A model generated the notes under the pieces. The model was not told where the DNA came from. It made no database searches and saw only the letters and a list, made by a program, of their open reading frames with translations. Below are positions 25,491 through 38,300 of a stretch of DNA of 64,000 nucleotides, piece by piece (position 1 is the stretch's first letter; every line of letters begins with the position of its first letter). The stretch is from Pipra filicauda (taxonomy: Eukaryota; Chordata; Aves; Passeriformes; Pipridae), in NCBI RefSeq assembly GCF_003945595.2, contig NW_024104095.1, positions 372,001 to 436,000 on the forward strand, in the 5' to 3' direction. Made by a program: the position numbers and the translations under genes.

Positions 25491-28400
25491 CTGATAAAAA
25501 TCACTTTGGCAAAGAGAGTAGTGGAACAGAATGCAAATCAATCTGCTTTCTTCATTTGATAGCCGCTCCGGAATTTAAATGCAGGCCTTTAAATTCCTCT
25601 TTGCCAGACAATTCAGGAAAATGATGAAGTAATGGTTGAGATTTGTTAAAAAGCATGATTTTCTTCAGAAATCTTGTCTGCTTGGCACGAGCAGTTTGTT
25701 CCTGTGGGAATGCAAGGGAAGAGTTTTTAATTCTCTAGTAAAAATGGAGGAGTTCTTGCTGGAGCAGGAATTTTGCTACAGTGGCTCTGTTGCAGACACC
25801 CTCAAAACAATTAAATTCGGATATCTGGCTTTGCCATTCTTGTTCCCTTAGAATCCTTCCCCAAGCTGAGATCATAATTATTTTCCCCTTCCCCTTTCCT
25901 TGCATTTTGTTGCCAAGAGAGAACATGACCAGCCAGGAAAGCAAATGCTAGAGGCACAATTTTCATCTTTTATCTGCAACAGGGAGGGCAAATGTGATTT
26001 TGCAGTTCCACTCTGCGTCTCCAGCTGTCAGCACCAAATCCGGTGTAATGAAGAGTCTTGTACAATGGGGAGTTTGAGACTGGAATCTCAGCTAGGAGAG
26101 TCCTTCCTATCACTTACTTTAAAAAAATCCTGGCAATCTAGGGAGCTTCCTGGAAGTTAATGAGGATCATGAACCTTGAAAATGTTCAGAAATTAGGCAG
26201 AAGTGCTTTGCTCTGTACAGATTATTGGATTTGGGTTTATCGTGACTTTTGCAGAGAAGGGTTCTTGAGATAACTTCAATTCTCTCCCTCCCATTTGTAT
26301 AATTTTCAGTATTTGTTTATTTTTCCTTCAGGAGCTTTGAGGTTACAGCCTCTGTGATCTCCCAGCAACTCTGTGATCTCCTTCACCTTCTCTGCTAGTA
26401 ACAAGTTTTCCCCTGTCTCTGATGGGAATTTTCCTGGCCTCCACTAAGCCCATCCCTTCTTGGCCTTGTCCACTCTGAAGGTGACACACAGACAACCCTT
26501 TTACCCCCAGCAGCCCAGGGGGCATTTGCTGTTCTGAGTTACTCAAGGCCACGGGCTTTAGACACCTGGCTCTTTTTTGCCTTCCATGCTGTGGGCAGGA
26601 ATGGAGTGCTCTAATCCAGCTGGGGCTCCCCAGTGCTGAGCAGATGGAAGAATTCCTGCCTCTGCCTTGTGCAGGTGCTACTTCTTGCACACCTCAACAG
26701 TGGTTTGATGTTTTCACAACATTAAATTGCCTTTATTGTCCACGATCCTTTTGCAGTACAGAGTAAGCGACAGAAGTAACATCTGCTGTGTGAGGTTTCT
26801 TCTTCTTTCATCCCCAGCACAGGAGGGGAGGAGTGTGTGTATTTTGAGCATTTGGATCTGATGGGGTTTTGCTGCTGTTTGGTTTCTTCCATACATGTGG
26901 CTTTGTGTTTAATATGGAGAATTGATTATGCCATTTGGGTCTTCTCTTTATTTGCTTCATATTTCGTTGTAGAACAGGCTGAGAATGTTTCACACACAAA
27001 AGAGAGTCTGCAGGCCCTGTGCAGGGCTCTATAGGTACTCCCTGTAGGCTCTCTAGCTGTATGTCCTGTTTAGGCACACTGTGATTTCTCCATATCTCTG
27101 CTAATACACCAAACTTCTGACCTGCAATTTTCCTGTAGTTCCTATTTTGGGTTTTTCTTAAGGTAAGGGAGCCTGACAGCCGTGTCAGGCTGTGGGCAAA
27201 TGGACACAGGGGCTTAGGAGGAGATTCATCAATTCCAGGGTTAGTTGAGAGTGAGTTTCATTAAGAGAATGTTTTATAACCATATAGCATTTTTCATTCC
27301 AAAGAACCCCTAAGGAACATGCAGAAAATGGATCTTCTCTGTGGGCAAGCAGAAGATTAAATTGCAACTTTTTGCTGCTTGCAGGGAAAATGGAGGTGTA
27401 AGACTTTATTTCCTTTATTAAAGAATCCTACTCAGGAAAGTTGCTTTAATTTCTAAAGAATCATTGCAAATAATAGCTAAGCCTGGTGTTGTATTGTCAC
27501 ACTTAAAATCTTGTTGATGGGCAAAGGGAAAGCCCACCTTATATATAAAGCCAAGAATTTATTATTAATAAAACTGAACACTAGTCCAAGTCCATCCTAA
27601 TCCAAGAATCATTATTAATTCAGATTGAATTACTGAAAAAGAGAGAAATATTTTTCAATTTAGAAATATTTTCAATAGTGATAATACAACAAATGCAAAA
27701 TTGTTGTACACGCCCTTCTTAGCTCCTACCCCTTTTTCTGCTGTTTCTCCCACTGATTCCTTGTTCCTCTGGGTCTTACATTTGGTGGTTTCAATCCAGT
27801 GTTTGTGGTCAGGGTGTTAAGGCAGGTTGTCAGCACCTGCAGTGCTTTGCCAGGACAAACACAGTGCTCATAAATTCTTCTTCCTCTCTTTGGGGTCATC
27901 TGGGGTCATGTTTATGTGTTTGCTGACATGCTTTTGCGTGTTGCTCTCTCTTCATTGGCCTGAAGCTCCATCTTATGCCCAAATTTCCTATGTATGATGT
28001 CTCTTACATTTGTTAGCTACTCTACTGCCCCTTTTGAAGTGCAGTGGAAGGTCTCCATCCTCATTAGTCCCCTGAAACTGTGATAATCAGAAAGCAGAGC
28101 TGTGGCTGTAGCAGCAGCCTCAGGACTCCCAGTAAGGAATGTCTGTGTACCAGCAGACTCAGGATCCTTGTATAGGATGCAAAACTCACCAGCAGGAGTC
28201 AAACTGAGCTGCTGGGCATTTGTGTGGGAAGTACCTTGAGGCTTTCAGGGAGTAGTGAGAGGTCCTTTTTTATGTTTCATCCCATACACAGCACTTGCTG
28301 CTTCAGGTGACTGAAGTCCAGAGCTGGTGCCTTTAATGAGCTCCCCAAACTCCACCTGAGCACCCACGAGGGTGCTGGGCTGTCTGAACTAGGGCTGTGC

Positions 28401-30094
28401 TGGATCACAGCTCATCAAAGGCTCTGCTTACAAGACAAATGATCTGGTGCTCAGCCAAACAACATTAAAAGCCATCAAAAGTAAGAGCAGAGCTAAAATC
28501 TGCCAGTGGCAAAAGGGATAAATGGAGGGAACAAAGAGGGTTTTTCTGAACCACCAGTAGAGTGTTTAACCAGGAAAACCACAACTGAGCCATGAAAATG
28601 TGTCTGTCAGCAGAGGTTATTGTACAGGTTAATGCAGGCATCTTTCCTTCCTCTGGTTTTCCTTTCTCCCTCCAAGCTCAATGCCTCTGACTTTATGGGT
28701 GAAAATATCACAAGTAATTGAAGTTGCAAACCCCAGCAGAATATTAAATTAGAAATTAAGCAAAAATACCCATCAGTTGGAGCACGGAAATCCCGGGCAA
28801 TTTTTCTAATGCAATATTACAGCAGTTGGAATAACTTTTTTTCCCCAACTGCTTCACTAACTGAATTGATTGAATTAAATGTGTTCTGTGGTGCCAGAGA
28901 ACCTCTGACCCCAGTTACTCAGGATAATCAGGGGGTAATCAGCCTGCTGTGATCCGAGCTCCAGAGGAACAAGAATATTGTAAGGTTCAGGGAGCCTGTG
29001 CTGGCATTAATCAGATGTCGTCAGGGTTTGATTATAAATCCTAAAGACCACCAAATTGATACAACATGGTTTAATCCACTAAAAATTAGGTATCTACATA
29101 TTAATCACCAAGCTGAATATCTGAAAGTGATTGCTTTTCTAGTAAGTGAAGTCAGGTGTCAATGCTTTGGAATGTCCCACAGTTTAGTAATAAATATAAT
29201 GATCAGCATCAGCACAAAAGTAGCATTAGCCAGATTAAAAAAAGATTTTGTTCTAACCTCAAATAGATTTTTTTTTCTTCCTGTTGGAGTTTTACAGCTC
29301 CACTGAAATTGTTCCTCATGTTTCTACTCTAATTACCAGCTTACTCAGAAGCAAGAAATAGGATATGTTTCTAGTTACCTGCAAGCACAGCATTTTTCTG
29401 CCTTCCAAGGGGAGGAGGGTTGACTGCTTACAGTATATCACACTGCTGTGTATAGAAATAAAGTGGTATTTATTGTCCCTTAAAATGATTTCCCCTAGAA
29501 CTGGCAAGCTCAGTTGAAAAATCTGTATCTGGAAGTGTGTGTTAGGATCCAATTAATTTCCAGTGTACTTCTGTGCTCTCCTTGGGAAGACTTCAATGTG
29601 GCAAAATTGATGCAGATGTATGAGTAGGAGAAGGGAAAATAGTCTTAAGAGAGAGGAATAGTACAGTCACTTAATAAACTAATATTCTTCATATATGTCC
29701 TGATTTAATAAGCACTCAGCCCTCTGGAAAAGCTCTTTGCTATAAACCAAAGATAATACCAAATGCTTATTTATCTCCTTGGTGTCACCTGTATTTCCTG
29801 GGAATTGCATTTATTTGCATGTTTGGTCTGACAGGAATTGCAGAACTTAAGCTGCTGCTTTAGGCTTTCCAAGCACACCGCAGCACTGGCTGTGACCAGG
29901 ATGAGGGAATTGTTTGAAATCTGGATATCCCAGCAAGTCTCAGCTCTGGTGACTCCAGGCTGGAAAGATGAATTGTCCTGCCTGCTCCCACCCAGATTGA
30001 CCATGAAGTACCTTTGTGCTCAGGGTGTGACAGTGATGGTCTGCACAGGGACAGTAACCACTCTGTGCCACTGGGACAGGCCACTTTTGTTGTT

Positions 30095-30460
30095 CACAGA
30101 ACCACACAACAGTTTGGGTTGGAAGGGACCTCAAAGATCATCTGGTTCCAACCCCCTGCCATGAGAAGGGACACCTTCCATTAAACCAAGTTGTTCCAAG
30201 CTTCACCCAGCCTTGAACACTCACAGGGATCCACAGCTTCTCTGGGCAACCTGTGCAGGGCCTCACCACCCTCACAGGGAAGAATTTGTTCCTGATATCT
30301 AATCTAAGCTTAAAGCCATTCCCACTTGCCTTTCCCTGCGTGCCCACGTAAAAATTCCCCCTCCAAAAATTCCCCTCCTTCTTCTGAGCCCCCTTTAGGT
30401 ATTGGAAGGCTGCCCTAAGGCACCATGTTCAGGTGACCTCTGCAGGCTGCCCAAGGTAGG
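30095..30460 (-). mobile_element. CR1 LINE fragment, 3' end, antisense
   Basis: It begins cacagaaccacacaacagtt and continues ttgggttggaagggacctca, aagatcatctggttccaacc, ccctcacagggaagaatttg and ttaaagccattcccacttgcc. Weaker CR1-like text (ttaggtattggaaggctgcc) continues to about 30460. The aaaattcccc motif at about 30350-30375 is locally duplicated. Confidence 0.9.
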
Positions 30461-33400
30461 TCTGACAGGTTTGATTCACTCTGTGTGGGCTCCAAGGTGT
30501 GCACACACACTTTAGACCAGAGCACAAATGTAGTACCTTGGCCTGCTTTGATCTCCCTGCTAATTCTTGGTGCTCAGACACATGAACTGGGGAGCACTGC
30601 CATCAAACTGTGCTCATTGCCAATCTCTAAACAGCTTAGAGAGAATTCAGTATCATCCATATATAAAAATTCTTCCTTCATTTTCATCCTCCTTATTGTT
30701 AAAAAAACCCAAATGGATACTTCACCATTTGCACAAAAAATGTCCAGCTGAGGCTGCAGCAGTGCTTGTGTTTGAGAAGGATGTGTGTACAGAGAATGTT
30801 TGCTTAGGAAAACATAAATTGCCAGGGAGAAAATGAAAGGGCCTTAATATATTCCCTTTGTGACATTCTAGACATGAAATAAGCACACAGCAGGCCCTTA
30901 CAAGAGGAATGTTTCATTCTCCTTTATTACAAATATTTTTCTTTCAAGGAAAGGTGAAATGAGCACTGGCAAAGGGAGCTGGGTGGTGGGAGATGGAGAC
31001 CATCAGCATCCTTAGAGCAGAAAGCAATACATCCATTTAGCACACCTTGGGTTTTTCCTGCCCTTTTCTCAGCTCTGCAGTGCCAACCCATACATCTGTT
31101 GCTGCATCCTTCAGTCAGTGGGAAGGCTCAGATCACCCATAGCCATTAGTCAAATATGCTGTATTTATTTCTATTATTCTTCATTCTTGACCTTGGAATC
31201 AAGACTTTTTCTGTGCTAATAGGGTTAGAGACCCCAGATCCTCGCTGTTCCCTGTCAGGGTAACGAGAGCTCTGTGCTTACTGCATGCTCAGGATATGAT
31301 ATTTTTCTGCTATGGGAGGAAAACAGAAGAGGAAGAGAGATCGTTAATCATGAAAGTTCACCTATGTCTCTGATCTCTAAATTCTTCTTGTATCATAGCT
31401 TTTTGATAGAGCAGTGATGGTTTGCTCAATGAACATTGAGCAAACTGGATGTAGACTAGATAACTTGAGAAAAAAAAAATCCTGTATATCCAGTGGAAGG
31501 AAGTACATGCAGTAGACTTCATTCATCACTTTGTCAGCAGACTTGGAAGACTTATTGTGTTCAGATGGATTGAAATATGGAGTGTTCAGCCCAAATTCTC
31601 CTTTCCCCGCTCAGATTTTCCCAGAAAACAAAATGCTGGCTAGATATTTCGTTTTTAAAATTCAGACAGATTCTGTATCACTGCAGACAATACTGCCTGT
31701 AAACTTCCATCTGCACCTCCTGCTTCCACTGGAACAGTGTGAAACCTCACAGAGTTCTTATCTGCTTCCAAAATAGTTTTCATACTGGGATAACTTCAGA
31801 CAGCTCTCAGCTGGAGGGGCTTGTAAATCTAGGGCATCTCATCCCCATCAGTTGGCACAGCCTAAAATGCCAGAAGTTTGGGGAATTGATGAAATTTGTA
31901 GCTGAAATATTTTAGAGATACAAGTTGCTTTGAATGCTTTGGTGCTGCTCACCAAAGACCCCGTGAAGAACTTTAACCACCGTCAAAACATCTGTTGTTG
32001 GCAGCTTTGGGTCATGATCAGCTGCAAACTGGCACAATGAATAACTCTCTGCTTTGGAATCTGTGTCCTCCCGGGGCAGAAAAGGCAGGATTTCTCATTT
32101 GGATGCATATGCTTCCCTTTCTCAATGAGGCCAAAGATTCTGCCATGGAGAAAGTCTCATTTATATTGCAGTTTCCACCTCTCTGCAAAGACCAGGCTTC
32201 TTAACCTGGTAAGAACGTGGGTCAGTCTTGAAATATTAAGGTGCCAAAACAAGATGCCTCTAGATTTTTTATCCAGAATTTTTTTGTTCTTTCATCTATT
32301 TAGAATGAAACAATTCCTTTTTTTTGTTGTTTTGTTCATTGGGTTTTATTAACTTCCTTTAGTTTGCTTTTGTATAGCACTAAAATATAGTTTTCATACA
32401 TGGATGAGAAGAAGTCCTGGAAGTTACTTTTGTAAAGACAAGTCACAAAATCCCATGTTTAATTCCTAAAGTGAAACATGATAATAATTTAAAAATCATG
32501 AGTAGTTTTCATCTACTGAAGTTCTTGTCCAGTCACTGCCAGCTCCCTGTCCATCAGTACAGAGGCCACATTATATTTATTTCTACCTGGGAGCAGAATA
32601 AAGCCATTAGAGGAATTTCTCCTTCACTCCTCTCAATCTCTCAGACTTTAGCAAATTAGCTGGTGTCTGGATATGCATTTTGTGGTTAATGTTAATTAAA
32701 AAAAAATATTTTTATTGCCACAAAATTATCCTTTTATTTATCATTTCAATGTGCAGAGAGGAGTAAATTCACCTGTACTGCTGTTAAGGGCCTAAATGAT
32801 AAAGGTAAGAGCTTCAACAGTTAAAGAGGGCGTGGTTTTGGAACCCATTCCTTGTCCAGACCCCAAAAATGTGACAGTTTGGGAACTAATAGGAGGAAAT
32901 TTTTGCTTATGGGTCTGATCCAGGGAGCAAATGCATCCCACCTGTAACTGGGGCTGTAGGGGCATGAATTCCTCACAATATGAGTAGTAGGTGGCTTCCA
33001 TACATTTTTCTCTTAGTGAGGCAGTTATCAATTATCTCAACCATATATACTCATATGATAATCTTCAGCAGCAGAAAAGTTGGTTTGGGTGTAAAAATGT
33101 CTCTGCTAAAAATGAAAGAGGAGCATTTGACAGGACCTCCTTCCCTTCCCTCCTCACCATCATCAGGATAACTGAGAACTGCATGGGTTGAGGGGGGAAA
33201 ACAGCCTGTAAAACCTTTTTGTTCCTGGATGAGAGCGGATGCTGCACTGGGTGTAAAAGGAAGAAAAATCCAGCTAGGTCTATTCTATTTAAAGTTCATT
33301 CCATTTAAAGAAGACATCCAGCATCTTGGAAGGAAGATGGGCTGAACACTGCTCTTGATGGGAAGTGCACTGAGGAAGAAATAATACATGGCTGGGTTGG

Positions 33401-34350
33401 CTGAATGCAGCACAAGTGGTCTCATAAATGTGGAAGGCAGAGCTCTCTCTGGTCCCTTGGCAACACTGATGCTGGAACAGGTGAATAGGTGTAGTCAGGC
33501 TTGGTCAGATCATCATTTTCTATGATGCTGTTGTTTTAAACATAAGGTTTGTTCTACCTGGGGTGAAAGAATTTTTTATAGCTAAGAAAATAACATCACT
33601 ATTTGAGGTTTTCTCAAAAAATATCTTAAATGTGATAAAAACAGTGACCTTTCACTGTCTTCTGTCCACCTGGAGAAGGAGTATTTGTTTTTCTGTGATA
33701 TGACCATCATTCTAGAAGTGTCCCTTGTATTTCTGGGTACTTGATTTATTCTAGAAACAACTGAATGCGCCTTGCATTTAAAGGTGGAAAAGTGAAAAAG
33801 AATGAATCCTTCCTAAATTATTTATATATTCAGGGAAGAAAAAGAGAGTATGTTTGTCTTCCTTCTGAATCTTCAGACAACTGTGCTACATTTGATGTAT
33901 ACCTGGAGGTAAGAGGCTTTGAAGCAGGCATTCAACATATGATTAATACATGTTAGAATTATCTTTTTTGCCTTCACTCAGCGAGGCCATGAGCTGGGCT
34001 GAGACAGAGCCAAAGCCTGGTGTAAACAAAAGTCTGAGAAACAAGTAAAAAAAAGTGGTTGTTTTCAAGTATCCTTCACCATCACTTATTTATAGTCCCT
34101 GAATGGCTTCTTAGTCTTCTGCAAGCACTTAAATGAGAGGATCGAATCCAACATCAGCTCCAAGTGGGCTTTCAGCAAAGCTGTGGGAAAGAGGCAGGAA
34201 GAAAGTTCCTTAAATCAGTTTATGAATCTTTCGAGGATCTCATTCTGTGGATCTTCCAGAGTTTTCTAAGACTTATGATGTCTGCAAGACGAATAGAAGG
34301 ACTCTCCACACTGACAACCTCACAGGCAACTCTTGCAGCACCCAGGAGGT

Positions 34351-34449
34351 CATCCATCCCTCCATCCATCCCTCCATCCCTCCATCCATCCCTCCATCCC
34401 TCCATCCATCCATCCATCCCTCCATCCATCCATCCATCCATCCATCCAT
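34351..34449. repeat. (TCCA/TCCC)n microsatellite, about 99 bp
   Basis: About 25 tetranucleotide units. TCCA units alternate with TCCC units in the 5' two thirds, and the last part is a purer run of TCCA. The alternation forms a higher-order pattern of roughly 12 bp and 20 bp (catccatccc-tccatccctc). A length-polymorphic locus is expected. Confidence 0.97.
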
Positions 34450-35261
34450 TTCACCCCATTATTTTTGCATTCTGATCCTGTCCTGCTCAATCATGAATTT
34501 TAACACCCAAAGAGTCCTTGAAGTGGTGTCACTGAATCCCAGGGACAGCTTGGTTTTAACCTGATGGAAAACTGCTCACAGAAGGACTTGCACCTGGAGC
34601 ACGGGGAAAGAGCCTGAGGATGAGGTCATGTTAAACTTCCCTTTTTCTGGTCATTCACGATTATTATCAGTGTCATTAAGCATTTTTGTGTCTTTCAATA
34701 AAAAGGCACAAATTCATAGAGCCTGCAGAAGTTGTAGCCCTGTTACAGAGAGCAGAAATGGATCTTTTGCCTGCCTTTAACTAATTGATCTTTTGGATTT
34801 GTTACTCTTCTTGCAGACTGCAACGAAGTTTTTGCAGGCAAAAATATTCGCTCAGTCCTTCATTACTGAGTCCTACTTTTACTTTGTAAAGTAACTGGTG
34901 CGTGCCTTGAAAGATCACAAGGCATTTACAATGCAGAGCCTGTGAAAATCACTCCAAAGCAAAAAACGAAAATGCACCCAAAATTATTATGATCAATTTC
35001 ATATATTCAGAAAGGGTTTTTTTTCTAAGCTACAATTGAATTCTTTCTGTAATTTCACTAGGGAGAAGGGAGAATATTATGTACTTAGGAAAAAATATAG
35101 AATAAGCTGAAAGAAACACTTTAAGTTAAGAAATAATATAGTGCCTACGAGCCAGCATTATGGCAGTAAGACAATGCCAATAACTAAAGCCTGTTTAGGT
35201 GACTCACAGCTATAATTTCTGCTTTGCATCTAGTTTACACCATCAAATCCTTGTCATACTA

Positions 35262-35330
35262 TGATAATGCTTTATATTTACAGAGTGTCTTTCATCTAAA
35301 TGGCTTTCAAAGTGCTCCGTGTGTTGCTTG
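35262..35330 (+). mobile_element. Possible ancient MIR/L3-type tail fragment
   Basis: The text aatgctttatatttacagag-tgtctttcatc followed by ctttcaaagtgct resembles the amniote-wide motif 'cttatatagcgcctttcatc...ctcaaagcgcttta' found at the tails of old L3/MIR-like elements. The match is short and diverged, so this is suggestive only. Confidence 0.35.
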
Positions 35331-38300
35331 ATGTGCAGCTTCCAGAAATTGAATCCATTACACTAATACAGAGATTTTTGTAGCAAAACAGCTGCTATTT
35401 GTGTCCACATAATAAAGGCTATGCACAGTCTTAAGAGGGAAAATACCTTCCAACTCTATAGAAGAGATTGGGGAGAATGTAATACCGAGTTACAATTTGC
35501 CTTGGCCACAGAATTGTCTATTAAATTGCTCACGGGGAGAGTTCAGCACAAACTGCAGTCGGTCAGGTCCTGTTTTCCAGCCCCTGGGGGCCCGTGAGAG
35601 CAGAACAGAAAGGTGGCTGAAGAATCAGCAGCATCACTTTGTTCAATGCACAAATATTATGCCAAGTGTTCCCTCCTGGAACTCCAAGCTCCAGGTGACT
35701 TGGTTTGTTGTTATCCAGCAAGCTGGGCTTTGTGTCCCACTGAACTCCACAAGAAACCTCCATAACTGACATTTATGAATTCTCATCCCAGATTGATTAA
35801 GAATGCAAACCTTTGTGATCACTCTGAAAATTCATTTGTACTAGGAGATATTCCAGATACAGAGCTATGGAAAATACATTACTTCCTTAACAAATAAATT
35901 TTGGAAACTGAGGGGCACACGTGCTGAATATCAGCGTGCAAAGGAAAAGGCACAGGCAAAAAGCAAGCAGGTTGCAAGCACAGGCTTATCAGCCTATTTT
36001 TAAGAAATTAGACAAACAATGGTTGCAAAAGCAGTGGACTTCAGTGGAGGAGGAGAATTACAACAATACAGTTTCCCTGTGGAATTTCTAACAGAGCCAT
36101 AATGAATTAATACATCCCATTATTTTTCATCTTTCTTGTTATATAGATGAGGAGACAAACACATGATAGCGGCACAGAACACCCTCCGCTGGAATATCAC
36201 CCTGATAAATGCAAACTGACACAGAGTTTTAATTTGTTTGTTCTTGATTGGGAATCACAGTGTGCAGAATCCTAATGAGCCGTGGGGTGGTGATCAGCAA
36301 CCCCAGACACGTTTGCCTTGCGTTGTGTTTGCTGCTCGTGTCAGCTCTTTAATTTGGGGATGTCAGTGCCCCACTCTGAGCCAGTTTTTTAGTGGCTTCA
36401 TAAAGCTGTTATTACTGCCTGCTCATGCCATTGCTGGACAGCAGACACTAAGGTGATTCTGATTCAGTTAAGTTCATTTCTTCCTCTGCTTTGAGAAGTC
36501 AGCAAACAGAATCTCACTTGCTACAGAAGCTTTAAGTAAGGCTGTCAGATTAGAACCCAATTTTCATACAGTCTGGGCACCATTACCAGCTATGTTTCAG
36601 ACTGAGGTGGGGTCAGTGCTTGGATTCTCAGGTGATAACATTTTACAAAGTGATTTTTCCATGGACCTACCCCGTGGTGGAAATGAGACAAGACTGGTTT
36701 TCTTGAGACCATCCAGAGCCATTTTGCTGCCAGTGAGAGCTGCCACTGCAGCATCCCACCAGTTCACCACAGAGCTCAGTGTGGGGGAGGATTTGGCAGG
36801 GTGTTATATCCTGGCTCCACCAGGAAACAGCCACTAAAATTAAGCCTGCAAGATGGAGGGAAGGGAGGAGTGGTTTGCCTGCTGAACTGAGGTTATCTCA
36901 GCTGCTCAGGGCTGTGCTGGCTGCTGGTACCTGGGCTGTGCTCTAGCACAGCTGTTTTGAACGTTGCTTGTCTCCTTCCCATCCCCTTCCCTGTATTGTA
37001 AGATATAGAACCTGCTTGTTCTCACTCTCAAGGACCTCCATGGCTAGTGGAACTGTACCTGTGATCTCTCTTGTGGTCCCTATTTACTGCCCATCAGTCA
37101 AACATTGCTGACTTGTTACATTTCCAAGTCTATTTGTGCATCCTCACAAGCCACCCTCACACCCTTGGGGGAACCCTTCATCTACACCCATCACTGTATT
37201 TCCTCCAGGTCTTTCAGCTCCCTGTTCAATGCTCTTCACTCAGTGTTTCCTTCTGAGTTGCTCCCATTTGTCTGTCTTTGTGCATTTTGACATAAGATTT
37301 TGGGTACAGAAAAAAAAGGCAACAAAGTCCTTTATTTCCCTATATTTATAAAATCCGAATTATGACAGAAATTTTTAGGCTGTGTGCATGATAGGCACAA
37401 TAAATGATAGTATGGCACATCACTCCACAGAGCAGGTTAACCTTACATATTCAAATACTCAGTAGTAGTAAATGCACACAGCTCTTTCCAGCCAAATCCA
37501 CTCTGGCCCAGGGTATTCTCCTTCTAAGTTATTATTTTTAATATGGGTCCAAATGACAGCAGTTTAAATAAAGTACTGAACTCATCTACTTTACTCTTAA
37601 TTTATAGTGGTGCTTAGGGGATGTGCAGATATTTAAAATGAGTAAAATCAATTAACTTGTGATCCAATTATTTGTGTTAACCACTATGGGGTTTTATTTT
37701 AGAGCACTGGTTCAGACTCTCCCCGTCAAGCACCGTGCTTTGGGAGTATAAACCTTTCAGTGTGAGATACAATGAACCTGTGGTTGTCTTTTCTCTATTT
37801 CTAATCTAATTCCTATATTTGTCCTTTCATAGCTTTTCAATTCCCTTCTTTACTTTTGTTTTTGAAAGGGACCCAGTAAATGCTAGGAAGTCTATTCTTT
37901 ATATAAAGGTGACTGAACAGGCAAAAGGGTTCACCTTCTAGGTATATTTTCCTGGGCCACACTATTTCACAGTAGATATGTGTCTTTTGCAATCACAAAT
38001 CTGTGATTTATTACACTTTTCACATTATAAATTTAGAGCAGACCTATGTGACATTTTCTGTGATCTGATCATTCTGCTTTTTCATCCATCTTGAACAGAT
38101 TTTAGTCTAATGTTCCAGACAGCTTCAAACACCCTCTCTATTTATATGGTCACTTCTAAAATGGGAAGGATGCCAGGGGTGAGTTTACCACTATGCTTGG
38201 GATTATTTTTCTTGGCACAGCCTTTGACTGTAGACATCGGCATTTCCTTGACGTGCAGGACTCAGAGCTGGGCAGTTTTGTGCCCCCAGCAAGTCTCTGT

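Noticed and set aside
34164..34475. Proline/serine-rich repeat protein (HPSIPPS-type)
   Set aside because: The repeats are the translation of the TCCA/TCCC microsatellite. Opposite-strand frames through it (MDGG-type) have the same origin.
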